64,000 nt of DNA from Cyanosarcina radialis HA8281-LM2 (GCA_019359615.1 JAHHHA010000004.1:124001-188000); one strand, 5' to 3'; counted from the stretch's first letter, positions 34,549-44,317 are shown. Notes: generated by a model not told the origin, from the letters alone. Made by a program: numbers and translations.

Positions 34549-35247
34549 TCTGGTAAATGCTGGGCGATAGCGATTGAGATTAACTTCGTTGCGGCTCACC
34601 CCAGTTACGGCCACGAACTATGGAAGAGCGATGGCACTGCGGCTGGTACGGTTCTGATAAAAGACATCAATCGTGGAAGCGGAAATGCTTCTATATCGCA
34701 GTTCACTAACGTCAATGGCACAGTATATTTTAGGGCTGATGATGGTAGTCACGGATACGAACTGTGGAGAACTAACGGCACGACTGCTGGCACTTTTATG
34801 GTGGCAGATATCAATTATGGCAGTGGCAATTCTTCTCCATATAATCTCACCAATATCAACGGCACTTTATACTTTGGCGCTTATAACGGCAGACAGGGTT
34901 ACGAACTGTGGAGAACTAACGGCTCTTATACTGACACTTTTATGGTCAAAGATATCTATCTTGGAGTTAATAGTTCCGAGCCACTTGAGTTGACGAATAT
35001 TAATGGCACTCTTTACTTTCGCGCCAACAATGGCAGTCAGGGAAGAGAATTGTGGAAGAGTAACGGCACTACTGCTGGTACGGTGTTAGTCAAAGATATC
35101 ATTCCTGGAATTGGTAGTTCCAAACCGTCAAATATCACTAATGTTAATGGGACAGCGTACTTTGCGATCGACAGTAACGGCAACAACGTCTACGAACTGT
35201 GGAAAAGTAATGGTACGGCGACTGGTACTGTCAAGGTTTATCCTTAG
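34549..35247 (+). pseudogene. 5'-truncated ELW-repeat protein gene
   Basis: Tandem repeats of about 47 residues with the ELWKSDGTxxGTxxxKDI signature (ELW..DGT or hyalin-like family of extracellular proteins) run from 34609 to the stop at 35247, giving about five units. The frame is open back to a stop at 34546-34548 but contains no ATG, GTG or TTG before 34798, which falls inside the third unit. There is no signal peptide. The 5' part therefore appears lost. The upstream DNA (34283-34548) contains dispersed repeats, which may mark the break point. The visible repeats themselves are undamaged. Confidence 0.65.
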
Positions 35248-35457
35248 TAACCAGTTAGGTTGAGCAAGTAGCGATCGCAGGTATCACCTCTCCCCTAGCC
35301 CCTCTCAGATCCCCCTGACCCCCTTAAAAAGGGGGTCAGGGGAATCGACTCTTAAATAAAGCGATCGCCCCTCAACAAAAAAATCTACAGTTGAGGTGGA
35401 ACCCTTTCGATTAAGATAAGTAACGGACAACTCTAGGCAAAAAGGAGGAGCGCCAAA

Positions 35458-36180
35458 TTGCCTACGCTGGGAGTTAACATCGATCACATTGCCACGATCA
35501 GGCAAGCGCGGCAGACGGTAGAACCAGATCCGATCGCAGCAGCAGTGCTGGCAGAACTAGGCGGTGCCGATGGTATTACCATGCACCTGCGAGAAGATCG
35601 CCGTCACATCCAAGAACGCGACGTGCGGTTGCTGCGTCAGATAGTGCGCACCCATCTCAACTTAGAAATGGCAGCCACAGAAGAAATGCTAGCGATCGCC
35701 CTCGATATTAAACCCGATTACGTCACCCTCGTCCCCGAACGGCGCGAAGAAGTCACCACCGAAGGGGGATTAGATGTCTCAAGTAACATTGCCAGACTCA
35801 AAGACGTAGTAGATCGATTGCAAAGTAACGGCATCCCGGTAAGCCTATTTATCGATCCGGAACTGTATCAAGTAATGGCAGCGGCTAATTTGAAGGCCCA
35901 GTTTGTTGAATTCCACACCGGGCGCTATGCCGAAGCCACTAACGAAGCCACTCGGCAAAAAGAACTAGAAGTATTAGCTAAAGGAGCCAAACAAGCGATC
36001 GCTGCTGGCTTAAGAGTCAATGCCGGACACGGTTTGACTTACTGGAACGTTTACCCCGTTGCCTGCATCGAAGGCATGGAAGAACTCAACATCGGTCATA
36101 CTATTGTTAGCCGAGCCGCCCTCGTCGGCATGGAACGAGCCGTTCGCGAAATGAAACAAGCAATCCGGGGCAATGGATAA
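35458..36180 (+). CDS. pdxJ: pyridoxine 5'-phosphate synthase
   Basis: PdxJ condenses 3-amino-1-hydroxyacetone 1-phosphate with deoxyxylulose 5-phosphate to pyridoxine phosphate, the last step of the DXP-dependent vitamin B6 route. The 240-residue TIM barrel has [54 protein letters not shown] and GHGLTYWNV, all typical. The start is TTG at 35458: AGGAGG lies 8 bases before it and the product begins [10 protein letters not shown] as in the family, with no ATG nearby. Confidence 0.95.
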   Translation: MPTLGVNIDHIATIRQARQTVEPDPIAAAVLAELGGADGITMHLREDRRHIQERDVRLLRQIVRTHLNLEMAATEEMLAIALDIKPDYVTLVPERREEVTTEGGLDVSSNIARLKDVVDRLQSNGIPVSLFIDPELYQVMAAANLKAQFVEFHTGRYAEATNEATRQKELEVLAKGAKQAIAAGLRVNAGHGLTYWNVYPVACIEGMEELNIGHTIVSRAALVGMERAVREMKQAIRGNG

Positions 36181-36262
36181 GAATTTAGAAGTTCAGGAGT
36201 TTAGGAGTTTAGGAGTCAGTAGTCAATTGTCAGCGATCGATGGTCAGTAGTTAAATTTCTTC

Positions 36263-36330
36263 CCTGCTCGCCCCATCTCCCCATCTCCCCATCTCCCCAT
36301 CTCCCCATCTCCCCCTCTCCCCCTCTCCCC
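36263..36330. repeat. TCCCCATC tandem octamer run
   Basis: About five copies of TCCCCATC followed by TCCCCCTC variants lie between pdxJ and ycf54. It is the same simple repeat as at 5885-5949. Confidence 0.85.
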
Positions 36331-36338
36331 TCGAACAT

Positions 36339-36665
36339 ATGAAAACTTACTACTACCTTTTAGCCAGCCAACATTTTTTAGTGGAAGAAGAACCGCTAGA
36401 AGAAGTGCTGCGGGAACGCACCCGCAATTACCACGAACAGGAAAAAGAGATTGACTTTTGGTTGGTGAAACAGCCTGCTTTTTTAGAAGCACCAGCAATG
36501 GCAGACATTAAAGCTAAGTGCCCCCAGCCAGCAGCAGCTATAATTTCAACCGATCGCCAATTTATTACCTGGTTGAAACTGCGCTTAGAATTTGTGATTA
36601 CTGGAGAATTTACCGCTCCTACGACCGAAATTCCCGATCCCATTGCTTCTCTAGCCTCTGTTTGA
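36339..36665 (+). CDS. ycf54: Ycf54 family protein (Mg-protoporphyrin ester cyclase complex)
   Basis: The 108-residue protein begins TYYYLLASQHFLVEEEPLEE and has EKEIDFWLVKQPAFLEAP, hallmarks of Ycf54 (DUF2488). Known family members are needed for assembly or activity of the aerobic Mg-protoporphyrin IX monomethyl ester cyclase (AcsF/CycI) in chlorophyll synthesis. The conserved Asp-Phe-Trp motif is present. The last 20 residues are less conserved. A CCCCATCT repeat directly precedes the gene, so the promoter position is unclear. Confidence 0.9.
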   Translation: MKTYYYLLASQHFLVEEEPLEEVLRERTRNYHEQEKEIDFWLVKQPAFLEAPAMADIKAKCPQPAAAIISTDRQFITWLKLRLEFVITGEFTAPTTEIPDPIASLASV

Positions 36666-37017
36666 AGAGGAGCGCTAGCAACGCGATGGCGATCGCTTGG
36701 GCGTGATATAATTGGAAATCGTGCCTCATCAGCACTGAGTCCGAAAAATCGAGGTAAGCTATACTGGAGGGAACTAAAAGCATTACCGATCGATTAGTTT
36801 TCCAGCGGTCAAACTTTAAAATTTGCCATTACAGTTAGCAACCTCCAAATAACTATAGACCTTTTTCTCTAGTAGGAACTATTATAAGCTGCCGATCGCC
36901 GAGCAGTTACAATGGTGTCTTTCCAGTAAAATTAGTTTGTATGGGTGTGAGTATATTGCAGAAAAAACTCATTTGTTAGATATTTAGTGGCTGAATTAAG
37001 CGGAGAGATAAAGAACT
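36666..37017. other. gene-free region upstream of secE
   Basis: About 350 bp with no gene or tRNA seen. It is AT-rich and should hold the promoter and leader of the secE-nusG-rplK operon, but I cannot place a specific promoter. A possible ribosome binding site GGAG lies about 11 bases before the GTG start. Confidence 0.4.
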
Positions 37018-37242
37018 GTGGCTAAGAAAAATGAAGCAGAAGCAGAAGAAAAAAGTTCTGGTGTAAACGCCCTTAACTTCTTTGAAGAAACTAAAGAAGA
37101 ACTCAATAAAGTTGTTTGGCCGAGCCGACAACAATTGATTAGCGAATCAGCCGCCGTGATTTTGATGGTATCTTTATCCGCCACGATAATTTATTTAGTT
37201 GAAGAATTATTTAAGTGGATGGCAGGGAAGGTGTTTATATGA
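37018..37242 (+). CDS. secE: preprotein translocase subunit SecE
   Basis: A 74-residue one-helix SecE of the short bacterial type. It has the conserved amphipathic stretch FFEETKEELNKVVWPSRQQL followed by the transmembrane helix AAVILMVSLSATIIYLVEELF. SecE clamps SecY in the plasma and thylakoid membranes. The start is GTG at 37018. The stop overlaps the nusG start by 4 bp (ATGA), indicating translational coupling in the usual secE-nusG-rplK-rplA order. Confidence 0.93.
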   Translation: MAKKNEAEAEEKSSGVNALNFFEETKEELNKVVWPSRQQLISESAAVILMVSLSATIIYLVEELFKWMAGKVFI

Positions 37243-37865
37243 CTTTTACGTCAGACGAACTACATGAAGAAACTCCATCTCCAGAAACAGAGTCCGCGCC
37301 TGTCGATACTGGTTGGTATGTAGTGCAGGTAGCCTCTGGCTGCGAGAAACGGGTAAAGAGCAATTTGCAACAGCGGGTGCAATCTTTCGATGTGAGCGAT
37401 CGCATTTTTCAAGTGGAAATTCCCAAAACCCCCACCGTGAAAATCCGCAAAGATGGCTCCAGACAGCACTCAGAAGAAAAAGTCTTTCCCGGTTACGTGC
37501 TAGTGCAAATGATCATGGACGACGAAACTTGGCAGGTAGTAAAAAATACCCCCAACGTGATCAACTTTGTCGGTTCGGAACAAAAACGCGGCTACGGACG
37601 CGGGCGCGGACACGTCAAACCCATGCCCCTAAGTTGGAACGAAGTCCAACGAATCTTTAAACAAACTACAGAGCAAGAACCTGTGGTCAAAACTTATTTG
37701 GCAGCAGGAGACAAAATTATGGTACTCTCAGGCCCGTTTAAAGATTTTGAAGGCGAAGTAATTGAAGTTAGCCCCGAAAGGAGCAAACTCAAGGCATTGT
37801 TATCCATTTTCGGTCGGGATACCCCAGTGGAATTGGAGTTCAATCAGGTTCAGAAACAAAGTTAA
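37239..37865 (+). CDS. nusG: transcription termination/antitermination protein NusG
   Basis: A 208-residue NusG. An acidic N-terminal extension precedes the NGN domain ([22 protein letters not shown]), then [18 protein letters not shown] and a C-terminal KOW domain ([18 protein letters not shown]). NusG binds RNA polymerase and couples it to Rho or ribosomes. The chosen ATG overlaps the secE stop. A GYGRGRGH insertion between NGN and KOW resembles other cyanobacterial NusG proteins. Confidence 0.96.
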   Translation: MTFTSDELHEETPSPETESAPVDTGWYVVQVASGCEKRVKSNLQQRVQSFDVSDRIFQVEIPKTPTVKIRKDGSRQHSEEKVFPGYVLVQMIMDDETWQVVKNTPNVINFVGSEQKRGYGRGRGHVKPMPLSWNEVQRIFKQTTEQEPVVKTYLAAGDKIMVLSGPFKDFEGEVIEVSPERSKLKALLSIFGRDTPVELEFNQVQKQS

Positions 37866-37872
37866 ATCACAG

Positions 37873-38298
37873 ATGGCCAAGAAAGTTGTCGCAATCATTA
37901 AATTAGCCCTCAATGCCGGAAAAGCTAACCCCGCACCGCCAGTAGGACCTGCACTAGGTCAGCATGGCGTTAACATCATGGCATTTTGCAAGGAATACAA
38001 CGCCCGCACTGCCGACCAGGTGGGAACGGTAATTCCGGTAGAAATTTCGGTTTATGAAGACCGCAGTTTTACCTTCGTTCTCAAAACTCCTCCAGCTTCA
38101 GTTTTAATTACTAAAGCAGCAGGAATCGAGAGAGGTTCTAGCGAACCGAATAAAAAGAAAGTTGGCTCGATTACCAAAGATCAACTGCGGGAAATCGCCC
38201 AAACCAAAATGCCCGACCTCAATGCTAACGACATTGAAGCAGCGATGAAAATCGTCGCGGGGACAGCGAAAAACATGGGCGTGAGTATTACGGACTAG
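37873..38298 (+). CDS. rplK: 50S ribosomal protein L11
   Basis: A 141-residue L11 that begins [20 protein letters not shown] and has [22 protein letters not shown] and the C-terminal [13 protein letters not shown], all diagnostic. It binds the GTPase-associated centre of 23S rRNA. The gene starts 7 bp after the nusG stop. Confidence 0.97.
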   Translation: MAKKVVAIIKLALNAGKANPAPPVGPALGQHGVNIMAFCKEYNARTADQVGTVIPVEISVYEDRSFTFVLKTPPASVLITKAAGIERGSSEPNKKKVGSITKDQLREIAQTKMPDLNANDIEAAMKIVAGTAKNMGVSITD

Positions 38299-38480
38299 GA
38301 GAGAGCGGAGAGGGCGGAGAGGGCGGAGAATGGTTAACTCGACACTCCAAACTTCTCACTATCTTGTACAGACGCGAGATCTTGCGTCTCTACCTGCTGA
38401 ACTTCTCACTCAACACTCAACACTCAACACTATTTAAAGGGGGAGAGGCGCAGCTTCGTTATTGACCCCAGGAGGAAAAA
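38299..38480. repeat. repeat-filled spacer between rplK and rplA
   Basis: GGCGGAGA tandem units (about 38303-38328), an inverted repeat AGACGCGAGATCTTGCGTCT (38371-38390) flanked by GTAC/CTAC, and AACACTC heptamers (38396-38430) occupy a spacer that is normally short in this operon. AGGAGG 7 bases before rplA is intact. Confidence 0.75.
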
Positions 38481-39197
38481 ATGACAAAGAAAGGATCGCG
38501 CAGATTTCAAGAACTGCAAAAAAAAGTTGAAGACAGGGCTTACTCGCCTTCAGACGCACTGAACCTATTAAAGGAAACAGCGACAGCTAAATTTCCCGAA
38601 TCAGCCGAGGCTCACGTTCGCTTGGGGATCGACCCTAAATACACCGACCAACAGTTGCGGACGACGGTAGTATTGCCTAAAGGTACGGGCCAAACCAAAA
38701 AGGTAGCTGTAATTGCCAAAGGCGAAAAAGTTACCGAAGCTAGCAATAACGGGGCGGATTTAGTCGGCTCTGAAGAACTGATAGACGAAATCCAAAAAGG
38801 CATGATGGATTTCGATGTTTTGATCGCTACCCCAGATATGATGCCTCAAGTGGCAAAGCTGGGACGGATGCTGGGTCCGCGCGGTTTGATGCCATCTCCT
38901 AAAGGCGGGACGGTAACGTTCGATTTGACTCAGGCGATCGCCGAATTTAAAGCTGGTAAGCTAGAATTTAGGGCCGATCGCACGGGTATCGTTCATGTTA
39001 TGTTTGGTAAGGCAACCTTCACCACCGAAGATTTGCTAACGAACCTGAAGGCATTGCAGGAAACAATCGATCGCAATCGCCCTGCGGGAGCCAAAGGACG
39101 CTATTGGCGCAGCATTTATGTATCTGCCACCATGGGGCCTGCAATTCAACTTGATATCAACGCCCTGCGCGACCTGAAACTGACTGAAACAGCCTAA
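38481..39197 (+). CDS. rplA: 50S ribosomal protein L1
   Basis: A 238-residue L1 with typical stretches: [53 protein letters not shown] and [16 protein letters not shown]1 forms the ribosomal stalk near the E site and can repress its own operon by binding mRNA. AGGAGG before the ATG is a strong ribosome binding site. The spacer on either side is unusually repeat-rich. Confidence 0.97.
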   Translation: MTKKGSRRFQELQKKVEDRAYSPSDALNLLKETATAKFPESAEAHVRLGIDPKYTDQQLRTTVVLPKGTGQTKKVAVIAKGEKVTEASNNGADLVGSEELIDEIQKGMMDFDVLIATPDMMPQVAKLGRMLGPRGLMPSPKGGTVTFDLTQAIAEFKAGKLEFRADRTGIVHVMFGKATFTTEDLLTNLKALQETIDRNRPAGAKGRYWRSIYVSATMGPAIQLDINALRDLKLTETA

Positions 39198-39340
39198 TAT
39201 AAAGTGTTGAGTGTTGAGTGTTAAGTGTTGAGTTGGTAAAGATGACAACTGACAATTAACCACTAACCGCTAACTACTGACAACTGGCAACTAACAACTA
39301 ACCAAAGACAGCAGGCGCTAACAGCTTAATATCCTGCCGA
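39198..39340. repeat. GTGTTGA and CTAACAACT-type repeats between rplA and rplJ
   Basis: Tandem GTGTTGA heptamers (39205-39233) are followed by repeated TGACAACT/CTAACCACTAA units to about 39302. They insert roughly 100 bp ahead of the rplJ leader. Confidence 0.75.
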
Positions 39341-39478
39341 GGTTAAAGCCAAAAACATTTACTGTCGTCTCATTCCCTGCAAGGAGTGGAGAAGCATTTT
39401 GAATGTGAAGCTGACCCCGGCAAAATATCCGGGGTTTTTTTGTGGCTGCGTACTTCTAAATTAAGGAGGTGATACTAG
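39340..39478 (+). promoter_or_regulatory. rplJ (L10) leader with attenuator
   Basis: The 140 bp before rplJ fits the position of the L10 ribosomal protein leader, where L10(L12)4 binds its own mRNA. The region contains TGCAAGGAGTGGAGAAGC and then a terminator hairpin at 39415-39441. Secondary structure was judged by eye only, so the match to the Rfam L10 leader is inferred. Confidence 0.5.
39415..39441 (+). terminator. intrinsic terminator/attenuator between rplA and rplJ
   Basis: CCCCGG (39415-39420) pairs with CCGGGG (39429-39434) around an AT-rich loop and is followed directly by seven T residues. It lies 38 bp before the rplJ ATG, in the right place to attenuate rplJL expression. Confidence 0.8.
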
Positions 39479-40018
39479 ATGGGTAGAACGCGGGAAAACA
39501 AACAAGAAATTATCGACCAACTCAAGCAAAGCTTGAGCGAATCTCAGCTAGCTGTGGTGATTGATTACCAAGGGCTATCTGTGGCGGAAATTACCGACTT
39601 GCGCCGCCGCCTCAGACCAAAAGGTGCGGTTTGTCAGGTAACTAAGAACACATTGATGCGAATTGCGGTTGAGGAAGACCAAAAATGGCAACCGATGACC
39701 GAATTCCTCAAAGGTTCTTCTGCCTTCGTGCTAGTCAAAGAAGACATCAGCGGCGCGATTAAGGCCTATCAAGAATTCCAAAAAGCCTCCAAGAAGACCG
39801 AACTTCGCGGTGGCGTAATGGAAGGTCGAGCCTTGAAACAAGCTGAAGTCAAGGCCATTGGAGACTTACCCTCCAAAGAACAACTCATGGCTCAAATTGC
39901 TGGTGCGCTCAACGCTGTGGCCACCAAGATTGCCGTGGGAATCAACGAAGTCCCTGCTTCCTTGGCTAGAGGACTCAAGGCTTATGCCGAGAAAACCGAA
40001 GGCGATACCGCTGATTAG
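39479..40018 (+). CDS. rplJ: 50S ribosomal protein L10
   Basis: A 179-residue L10 starting [19 protein letters not shown] and containing [21 protein letters not shown] and [11 protein letters not shown] in the rRNA-binding domain, then the C-terminal helix that binds L7/L12. GGAGGTGATACTAG before the ATG gives a strong ribosome binding site. Organised with rplL as the stalk operon. Confidence 0.97.
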   Translation: MGRTRENKQEIIDQLKQSLSESQLAVVIDYQGLSVAEITDLRRRLRPKGAVCQVTKNTLMRIAVEEDQKWQPMTEFLKGSSAFVLVKEDISGAIKAYQEFQKASKKTELRGGVMEGRALKQAEVKAIGDLPSKEQLMAQIAGALNAVATKIAVGINEVPASLARGLKAYAEKTEGDTAD

Positions 40019-40121
40019 AGAGTGCGAGAGTGCGGGAGAGCGAGAAATTTATCTTTTCTCACCCTAGCCTCTTTATCCTCTTCAAAAATTCCAACACTAG
40101 AAATATAAGGAGTTGAAATCC

Positions 40122-40514
40122 ATGTCTGCTACTGATGAAATTTTGGAAAAATTGAAATCCCTAACTTTGCTAGAAGCATCCGAACTGGTCAAGCAAATTG
40201 AGGAAACTTTTGGCGTGAGTGCTGCTGCACCTGTCGGTGGAATGATGATGATGCCAGGTGGTGGTGGAGGTGCTGCACCTGCTGAAGAAGCCGAAGTTCA
40301 AACTGAATTCAGCGTGATTCTAGATGAAGTTCCAGCCGATAAGAAGATTGCGGTTCTGAAGATCGTGCGGGAGTTAACTGGTCTAGGTTTGAAGGAAGCC
40401 AAAGATTTGGTGGAATCTACGCCTAAGCCAGTGAGAGAAGGCGTTCCTAAAGAAGCCGCTGAAGATACCAAGAAGCAATTGGAAGCTGCTGGCGCTAAAG
40501 TGAGCGTGAAGTAA
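40122..40514 (+). CDS. rplL: 50S ribosomal protein L7/L12
   Basis: A 130-residue L7/L12 with an N-terminal dimer domain ([25 protein letters not shown]), a Gly/Met/Ala-rich hinge ([18 protein letters not shown]) and the C-terminal factor-binding domain ([24 protein letters not shown]). The start at 40122 is supported by AGGAG 8 bases upstream. Confidence 0.97.
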   Translation: MSATDEILEKLKSLTLLEASELVKQIEETFGVSAAAPVGGMMMMPGGGGGAAPAEEAEVQTEFSVILDEVPADKKIAVLKIVRELTGLGLKEAKDLVESTPKPVREGVPKEAAEDTKKQLEAAGAKVSVK

Positions 40515-40534
40515 TAGCGGAGATCGCCCTCACC

Positions 40535-40738
40535 CTAAATCCCTCTCCCACGGGAGAGGGACTTTGACCCTGACTTACCTTATCTTCATCTTTTACTTTT
40601 CTTGCCGTTCCCCTTCTGGCTCCCTCTCCTGCGGGAGAGGGACTTTGACCCTGGCTTACCTTATCTTCATCTTTTACTTCTCTTGCCGTTCCCCTTCTGG
40701 CTCCCTCTCCTGCGGGAGAGGGCTGGGGTGAGGGCAAG
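40535..40738. repeat. tandem ~93-bp repeat built on a CCCTCTCC(T/C)GCGGGAGAGGG palindrome
   Basis: The palindrome CCCTCTCCTGCGGGAGAGGG and the intervening block GACTTTGACCCTG...CTTACCTTATCTTCATC are repeated about 2.2 times at about 93 bp. The frame on the minus strand (40495-40755) is only translated repeat. Confidence 0.85.
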
Positions 40739-40741
40739 CCT

Positions 40742-42157
40742 TCAATTACGGGCACTGAGCCGATCGAATACTAAACGAGACATTTGGGGTAAGATGCTAC
40801 CGTTGCCAGCATAGCTGCCGTCGTCACCCAAGACCACTAGCACGTAGGCAGTTTTGTCGTCGGGAGTGGCCACAAAAGCGGCATCGTGGCGATCCGTAGA
40901 AGTACCGCCAGCTTTAGAGGCAAACTTGAGATCGGTGTTGGGAAAAGCTTCGCCTAACAACCCATAAATCGGGTGAAAACCGCCAGCTTGAGCCTGTTTT
41001 TTCCAAGCTTCTGGCTTTAAATCTCTAGTTAATACTTGACACATCTTTTCGCTAGCTGCGGGGGAAACGGCTTGCTTGGTAAAGCAAACTTCGTACATCA
41101 GCCTAGCAGCATGATAAGAGCTAATTTGATTGGCGAGAGGCAGTCCTGGAACTCGTCTGATTTGCAGGTCGCTCCCCCTCGGAGTCGGCAGATTTATCGA
41201 GTAAACCGGATAGGCTTTTTGATTGATATTAATTTTCTCGTAGCCTGCTTTGGCAAAAAATTGATTGACTGTTAAACGCTTATTCAACCACACCTTAAAT
41301 TTTTCGTCGCTCAGAGTTGGCTGAGATTTGGTATCTGTAATGCGATCGAGTACAAATGCTGCCGAATCGTTGTCAGAGTTTTTAATCATTTTCTCGACTT
41401 CGGCTTGTAACTCTTTGCTATCCGACACCAGACCGTTTTCTAGTTGGGCGTATAAAGCCACCAACCAAAACATCTTAACCACGCTAGCAGGATATCTCAA
41501 TTCGTCTTGTTGATAACCAGCTATTTCGCCTCTTTTGGCATCGATTAAAGTAATGGATAAACGCTCGGTCGGTAAGTTTTTGCTGCGAGCCAGAGCGACC
41601 AGTTCGTCTACAACTGCTTGCAACTCCTCACTATTTTTCAGGTCGGGCGGTGTAGTAACGTTATAAACCAGCGTAGAGCGATCGACTGGGGTTTGGACGT
41701 TGGAGCTTGAGGACGTATTGGGAGGATTTTGGTTAGCAGGTGAAGAGAGCGAGCCTGTAGGGGCTGGTTTAGTTCCAGAGTTGCTGGCAAGGCGATTGAA
41801 GAGCAGCGTGGCGGCAAAGCTGATGCCAGCAAAACCAACAAATAGAGCAATAGCCAACAGAGCCAGTCTTCTCAGCCAAAAACGATTGGTAGCGCGGCGT
41901 TTAATTATGCGCCTGCGTTTCATCGGTGCATCTAGTTGGCGCTGAGGAGAAGTTTTGGTGCGAGACTGAGGAATTCTATCCATTAATGCTGTTGGCTGAC
42001 GACTGTGACGATTCTCTAGATAAGAAACTCGACTTTGCAGTTGATAATTTTTCTGCTTGAGCTTTTCAACCAGTTTATGGGCGCGATGAAGTTCTGCTTC
42101 CAGTTTGGCAGTTTCTTGGTTTTGCTTGCCTGGTTCTGGTTGTTGTTTCTTAGTCAC
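40742..42157 (-). CDS. membrane-anchored class A beta-lactamase-fold serine hydrolase
   Basis: A 471-residue protein. It has a cytoplasmic N-terminal coiled coil (ETAKLEAELHRAHKLVEKLKQK), a transmembrane helix (about residues 95-118) and a Pro/Ser-rich linker, then a beta-lactamase-like domain. Active-site motifs are SVVK (from PASVVKMFW), SDN (KNSDNDSAAF) and KAGGTS in place of KTG. The acyl-enzyme residue is the Ser of SVVK. Class A proteins in cyanobacteria may be true lactamases or peptidoglycan-linked enzymes. A paralogue follows on the same strand at 42597-43736. Confidence 0.85.
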   Translation of the reverse strand: MTKKQQPEPGKQNQETAKLEAELHRAHKLVEKLKQKNYQLQSRVSYLENRHSRQPTALMDRIPQSRTKTSPQRQLDAPMKRRRIIKRRATNRFWLRRLALLAIALFVGFAGISFAATLLFNRLASNSGTKPAPTGSLSSPANQNPPNTSSSSNVQTPVDRSTLVYNVTTPPDLKNSEELQAVVDELVALARSKNLPTERLSITLIDAKRGEIAGYQQDELRYPASVVKMFWLVALYAQLENGLVSDSKELQAEVEKMIKNSDNDSAAFVLDRITDTKSQPTLSDEKFKVWLNKRLTVNQFFAKAGYEKININQKAYPVYSINLPTPRGSDLQIRRVPGLPLANQISSYHAARLMYEVCFTKQAVSPAASEKMCQVLTRDLKPEAWKKQAQAGGFHPIYGLLGEAFPNTDLKFASKAGGTSTDRHDAAFVATPDDKTAYVLVVLGDDGSYAGNGSILPQMSRLVFDRLSARN

Positions 42158-42320
42158 GATCTACTCCTGCTTGCTGTTTTCCCTGTATCTCATCTAGCTC
42201 GAAGCCGATCCCGTAGTTTTGAATAGAGTATAACCCCGACGATCGAAAAAATCGTATTATTTTTAATATTCTGCGATTAAGAAAAGTTATCGACCAGGCA
42301 GAAATTGCAGAGAAGCACCA

Positions 42321-42580
42321 TATGTAGTAAGGGCGCAATGCTTTCATGTGCGTCAAATTAAAGGTCAAAAGCTTCATCCGTCAGGGGTTTTCAACCCCTG
42401 CCTCATAGCTAAAGTCCTCTAAAGAGGACTAAACTGAGGTCAAGTTAGTCCATTTTAATGGACTTGTGCTTAAGCTGTGGGGTTTTGAACCCCTGGCAGT
42501 TGGCGCTGAAGATCGAGGCCCAGCAATGGCTCTAGCATTAACTGGACACCGATGAATGCTTTGCGCCTCTACAGAGGGTA
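42321..42580. mobile_element. MITE-like element with inverted ends (GTAAGGGCGCAATGC...)
   Basis: The left end TAAGGGCGCAATGCTTTCAT and the right end, read on the other strand, TAGAGGCGCAAAGCATTCAT match imperfectly over about 34 bp. The interior carries CAGGGGTTTTCAACCCCTG, an AGTCCTCT/AGAGGACT palindrome and GGGTTTTGAACCCCTG. No transposase is encoded. The same ends and interior occur at 54885-55235, and an end-only copy lies at 9379-9428. The element lies between the two beta-lactamase-fold genes. Confidence 0.7.
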
Positions 42581-42596
42581 TACAAGCCAAATAATA

Positions 42597-43736
42597 TCAA
42601 TTCCTAACTGTCAGGCGATCGAATACTATCCGCGACATCTGAGGAAAAATTTGACCGTCACCAGCATAGGCGCGGCTGTCGCCAAATACAGACAACACAT
42701 AAGCGGTTTGACCGTCTGTAGTAGTGACAAAGGCGGCTTCTCCTCTAGTAGAGGAAGTCCACCCAGCTTTAGAAGCAAAGATAACATTATCCTTGGTTAA
42801 AGCCTGACCGAAAAACCCTCTAACTGGATTGAACCCGCGATAGTTAGGTTGATTCCAGGCTTCTGGACGCAAATCCCTGGTGAGTAATTTTTGCATGATT
42901 TCATTAGCCGCTGGCGATCCGGCTCGGCCGTTAAAAATTTCATAGATCAGTCTGGCAGATCGATCGCTGCTAATTTGGTTGCGAATCGGAGTTTTAGGAT
43001 CGCCTCGCATCTGCAAGTCAGTCCCTTGCGGTCTTGACATCGAGCCAACCGGAAAAGTTTTTTGATTTATATTAATGTCTGAATAACCTGCTTGTTGGAA
43101 AAAACGATTGACTCGATCGCGTTTGTTGAACCAGATTTTAAATTCTTCGGCACTCAATTTTCCTTGAGATTTAGTATCGGTAATTCGATCGAGAATGAAG
43201 CCAGCCGCATTATTGTCAGACTGCTGAACCATCTTGGCAACGTAGGGCAGATCGTTATTGTATTCTGCACTTTCTGGCTGGGTGTAGCGACCGAAGAAAG
43301 CCACCATCCAAAACATCTTGACTACGCTGGCGGGATATCTAGGAACGTTCGATTGATATTCGGCAATTTCACCAGTTTTGACATCGATCAAGGTAATCGA
43401 TAAAGGTTGCGTCGATAAACCTTTAGCCGTAGCGGTATCGACTAATTCATTAACGATGCGATCGAGTCTGGCGCTTGGTTTGAAACTGGGAGGAGTAGTA
43501 ACGTTATAAATTGCTTCAGAATTTTCTCGGCCGATTTCAGGAGCTTGCGCTCTATCGGTGTCAGCGACAGCCGAGGAATTGAGAGCAGTCGATTCAGCGG
43601 CACTCGATTTAGGAGATGAAGCCGTCGAATTGCGATCGCCAATTCGACTCACCGCCAACCCAGCAATAGTTAATGTTGTAGCTAGAGCGATCGCTATTCC
43701 CACTACTGGTTTAGCAGTATTTTTTTTCCGAGCCAT
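42597..43736 (-). CDS. class A beta-lactamase-fold serine hydrolase, paralogue
   Basis: A 379-residue protein with an N-terminal membrane helix (VVGIAIALATTLTIAGLAV), a Ser/Ala-rich linker and a beta-lactamase-like domain. The motifs are PASVVKMFWMV (SVVK), QQSDNNAAGFILD (SDN) and ASKAGWTSSTRG (KAG). The lactamase domain is closely similar to that of 40742-42157 (shared YNVTTPP, ITLIDxKxGEIAxYQ, SxxxARLxYE), so the two are tandem duplicates with different N-terminal parts. The intervening MITE-like element may have arrived after duplication. Confidence 0.85.
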   Translation of the reverse strand: MARKKNTAKPVVGIAIALATTLTIAGLAVSRIGDRNSTASSPKSSAAESTALNSSAVADTDRAQAPEIGRENSEAIYNVTTPPSFKPSARLDRIVNELVDTATAKGLSTQPLSITLIDVKTGEIAEYQSNVPRYPASVVKMFWMVAFFGRYTQPESAEYNNDLPYVAKMVQQSDNNAAGFILDRITDTKSQGKLSAEEFKIWFNKRDRVNRFFQQAGYSDININQKTFPVGSMSRPQGTDLQMRGDPKTPIRNQISSDRSARLIYEIFNGRAGSPAANEIMQKLLTRDLRPEAWNQPNYRGFNPVRGFFGQALTKDNVIFASKAGWTSSTRGEAAFVTTTDGQTAYVLSVFGDSRAYAGDGQIFPQMSRIVFDRLTVRN

Positions 43737-43849
43737 AAAGATTTTAATGTAACAAGTTAAATTAACCGACGTTTAGTTCGAGGGCGGATTGTGTAGGTTG
43801 GGTTGAACGCAGTGAAACCCCACATTCACTAAATTTATTGGGATCGAAT

Positions 43850-44317
43850 TTAATATCGTTTGAGGGCGCGTTCCATTTCCCGTTTGTCTTGCTTCTGTTT
43901 CAAATCTTCCCGCTTATCGTGCAATTTCTTGCCTTTGCCAAGTCCAATAGTCACCTTCACCAAGCCATTTTTCAGATACATTTTCAAGGGAACCAGGGTT
44001 AAGCCTTTTTGTTCCACTTTACCGATGAGTTTGCGGATTTCCTGTTTGTGCAAGAGCAACTTGCGGGTGCGGCGCGGATCGTGATTGAAATATTGACTGG
44101 CAGTGGAATGGTGGGAGACGTGGACGTTCAACAACCATGCTTCCCCGTTGCGGATCAGGGCATAACCATCTCGTAAGTTAGCCCTACCTGCCCGGATCGA
44201 CTTGACCTCAGTTCCTTTTAGTTCTACACCTGCCTCGTAAGTTTCGAGGATCTCGTAGAGAAAACGGGCCTGACGATTATCGCTGACAACTTTAAAACTT
44301 TCACTCTTATCGCTCAT
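43850..44317 (-). CDS. smpB: SsrA-binding protein SmpB
   Basis: A 155-residue SmpB, which escorts tmRNA to stalled ribosomes. Signatures are [70 protein letters not shown], and the basic C-terminal tail [24 protein letters not shown]. No tmRNA gene was seen in this window. The neighbouring DNA carries a GTAGGTTGGGTTGAAC dispersed repeat at about 43793. Confidence 0.96.
   Translation of the reverse strand: MSDKSESFKVVSDNRQARFLYEILETYEAGVELKGTEVKSIRAGRANLRDGYALIRNGEAWLLNVHVSHHSTASQYFNHDPRRTRKLLLHKQEIRKLIGKVEQKGLTLVPLKMYLKNGLVKVTIGLGKGKKLHDKREDLKQKQDKREMERALKRY

Noticed and set aside
40495-40755. 86-residue minus-strand frame with GLPSPQPSPAGEGARRG repeats
   Set aside because: It is the translation of the tandem CCCTCTCCTGCGGGAGAGGG repeat.
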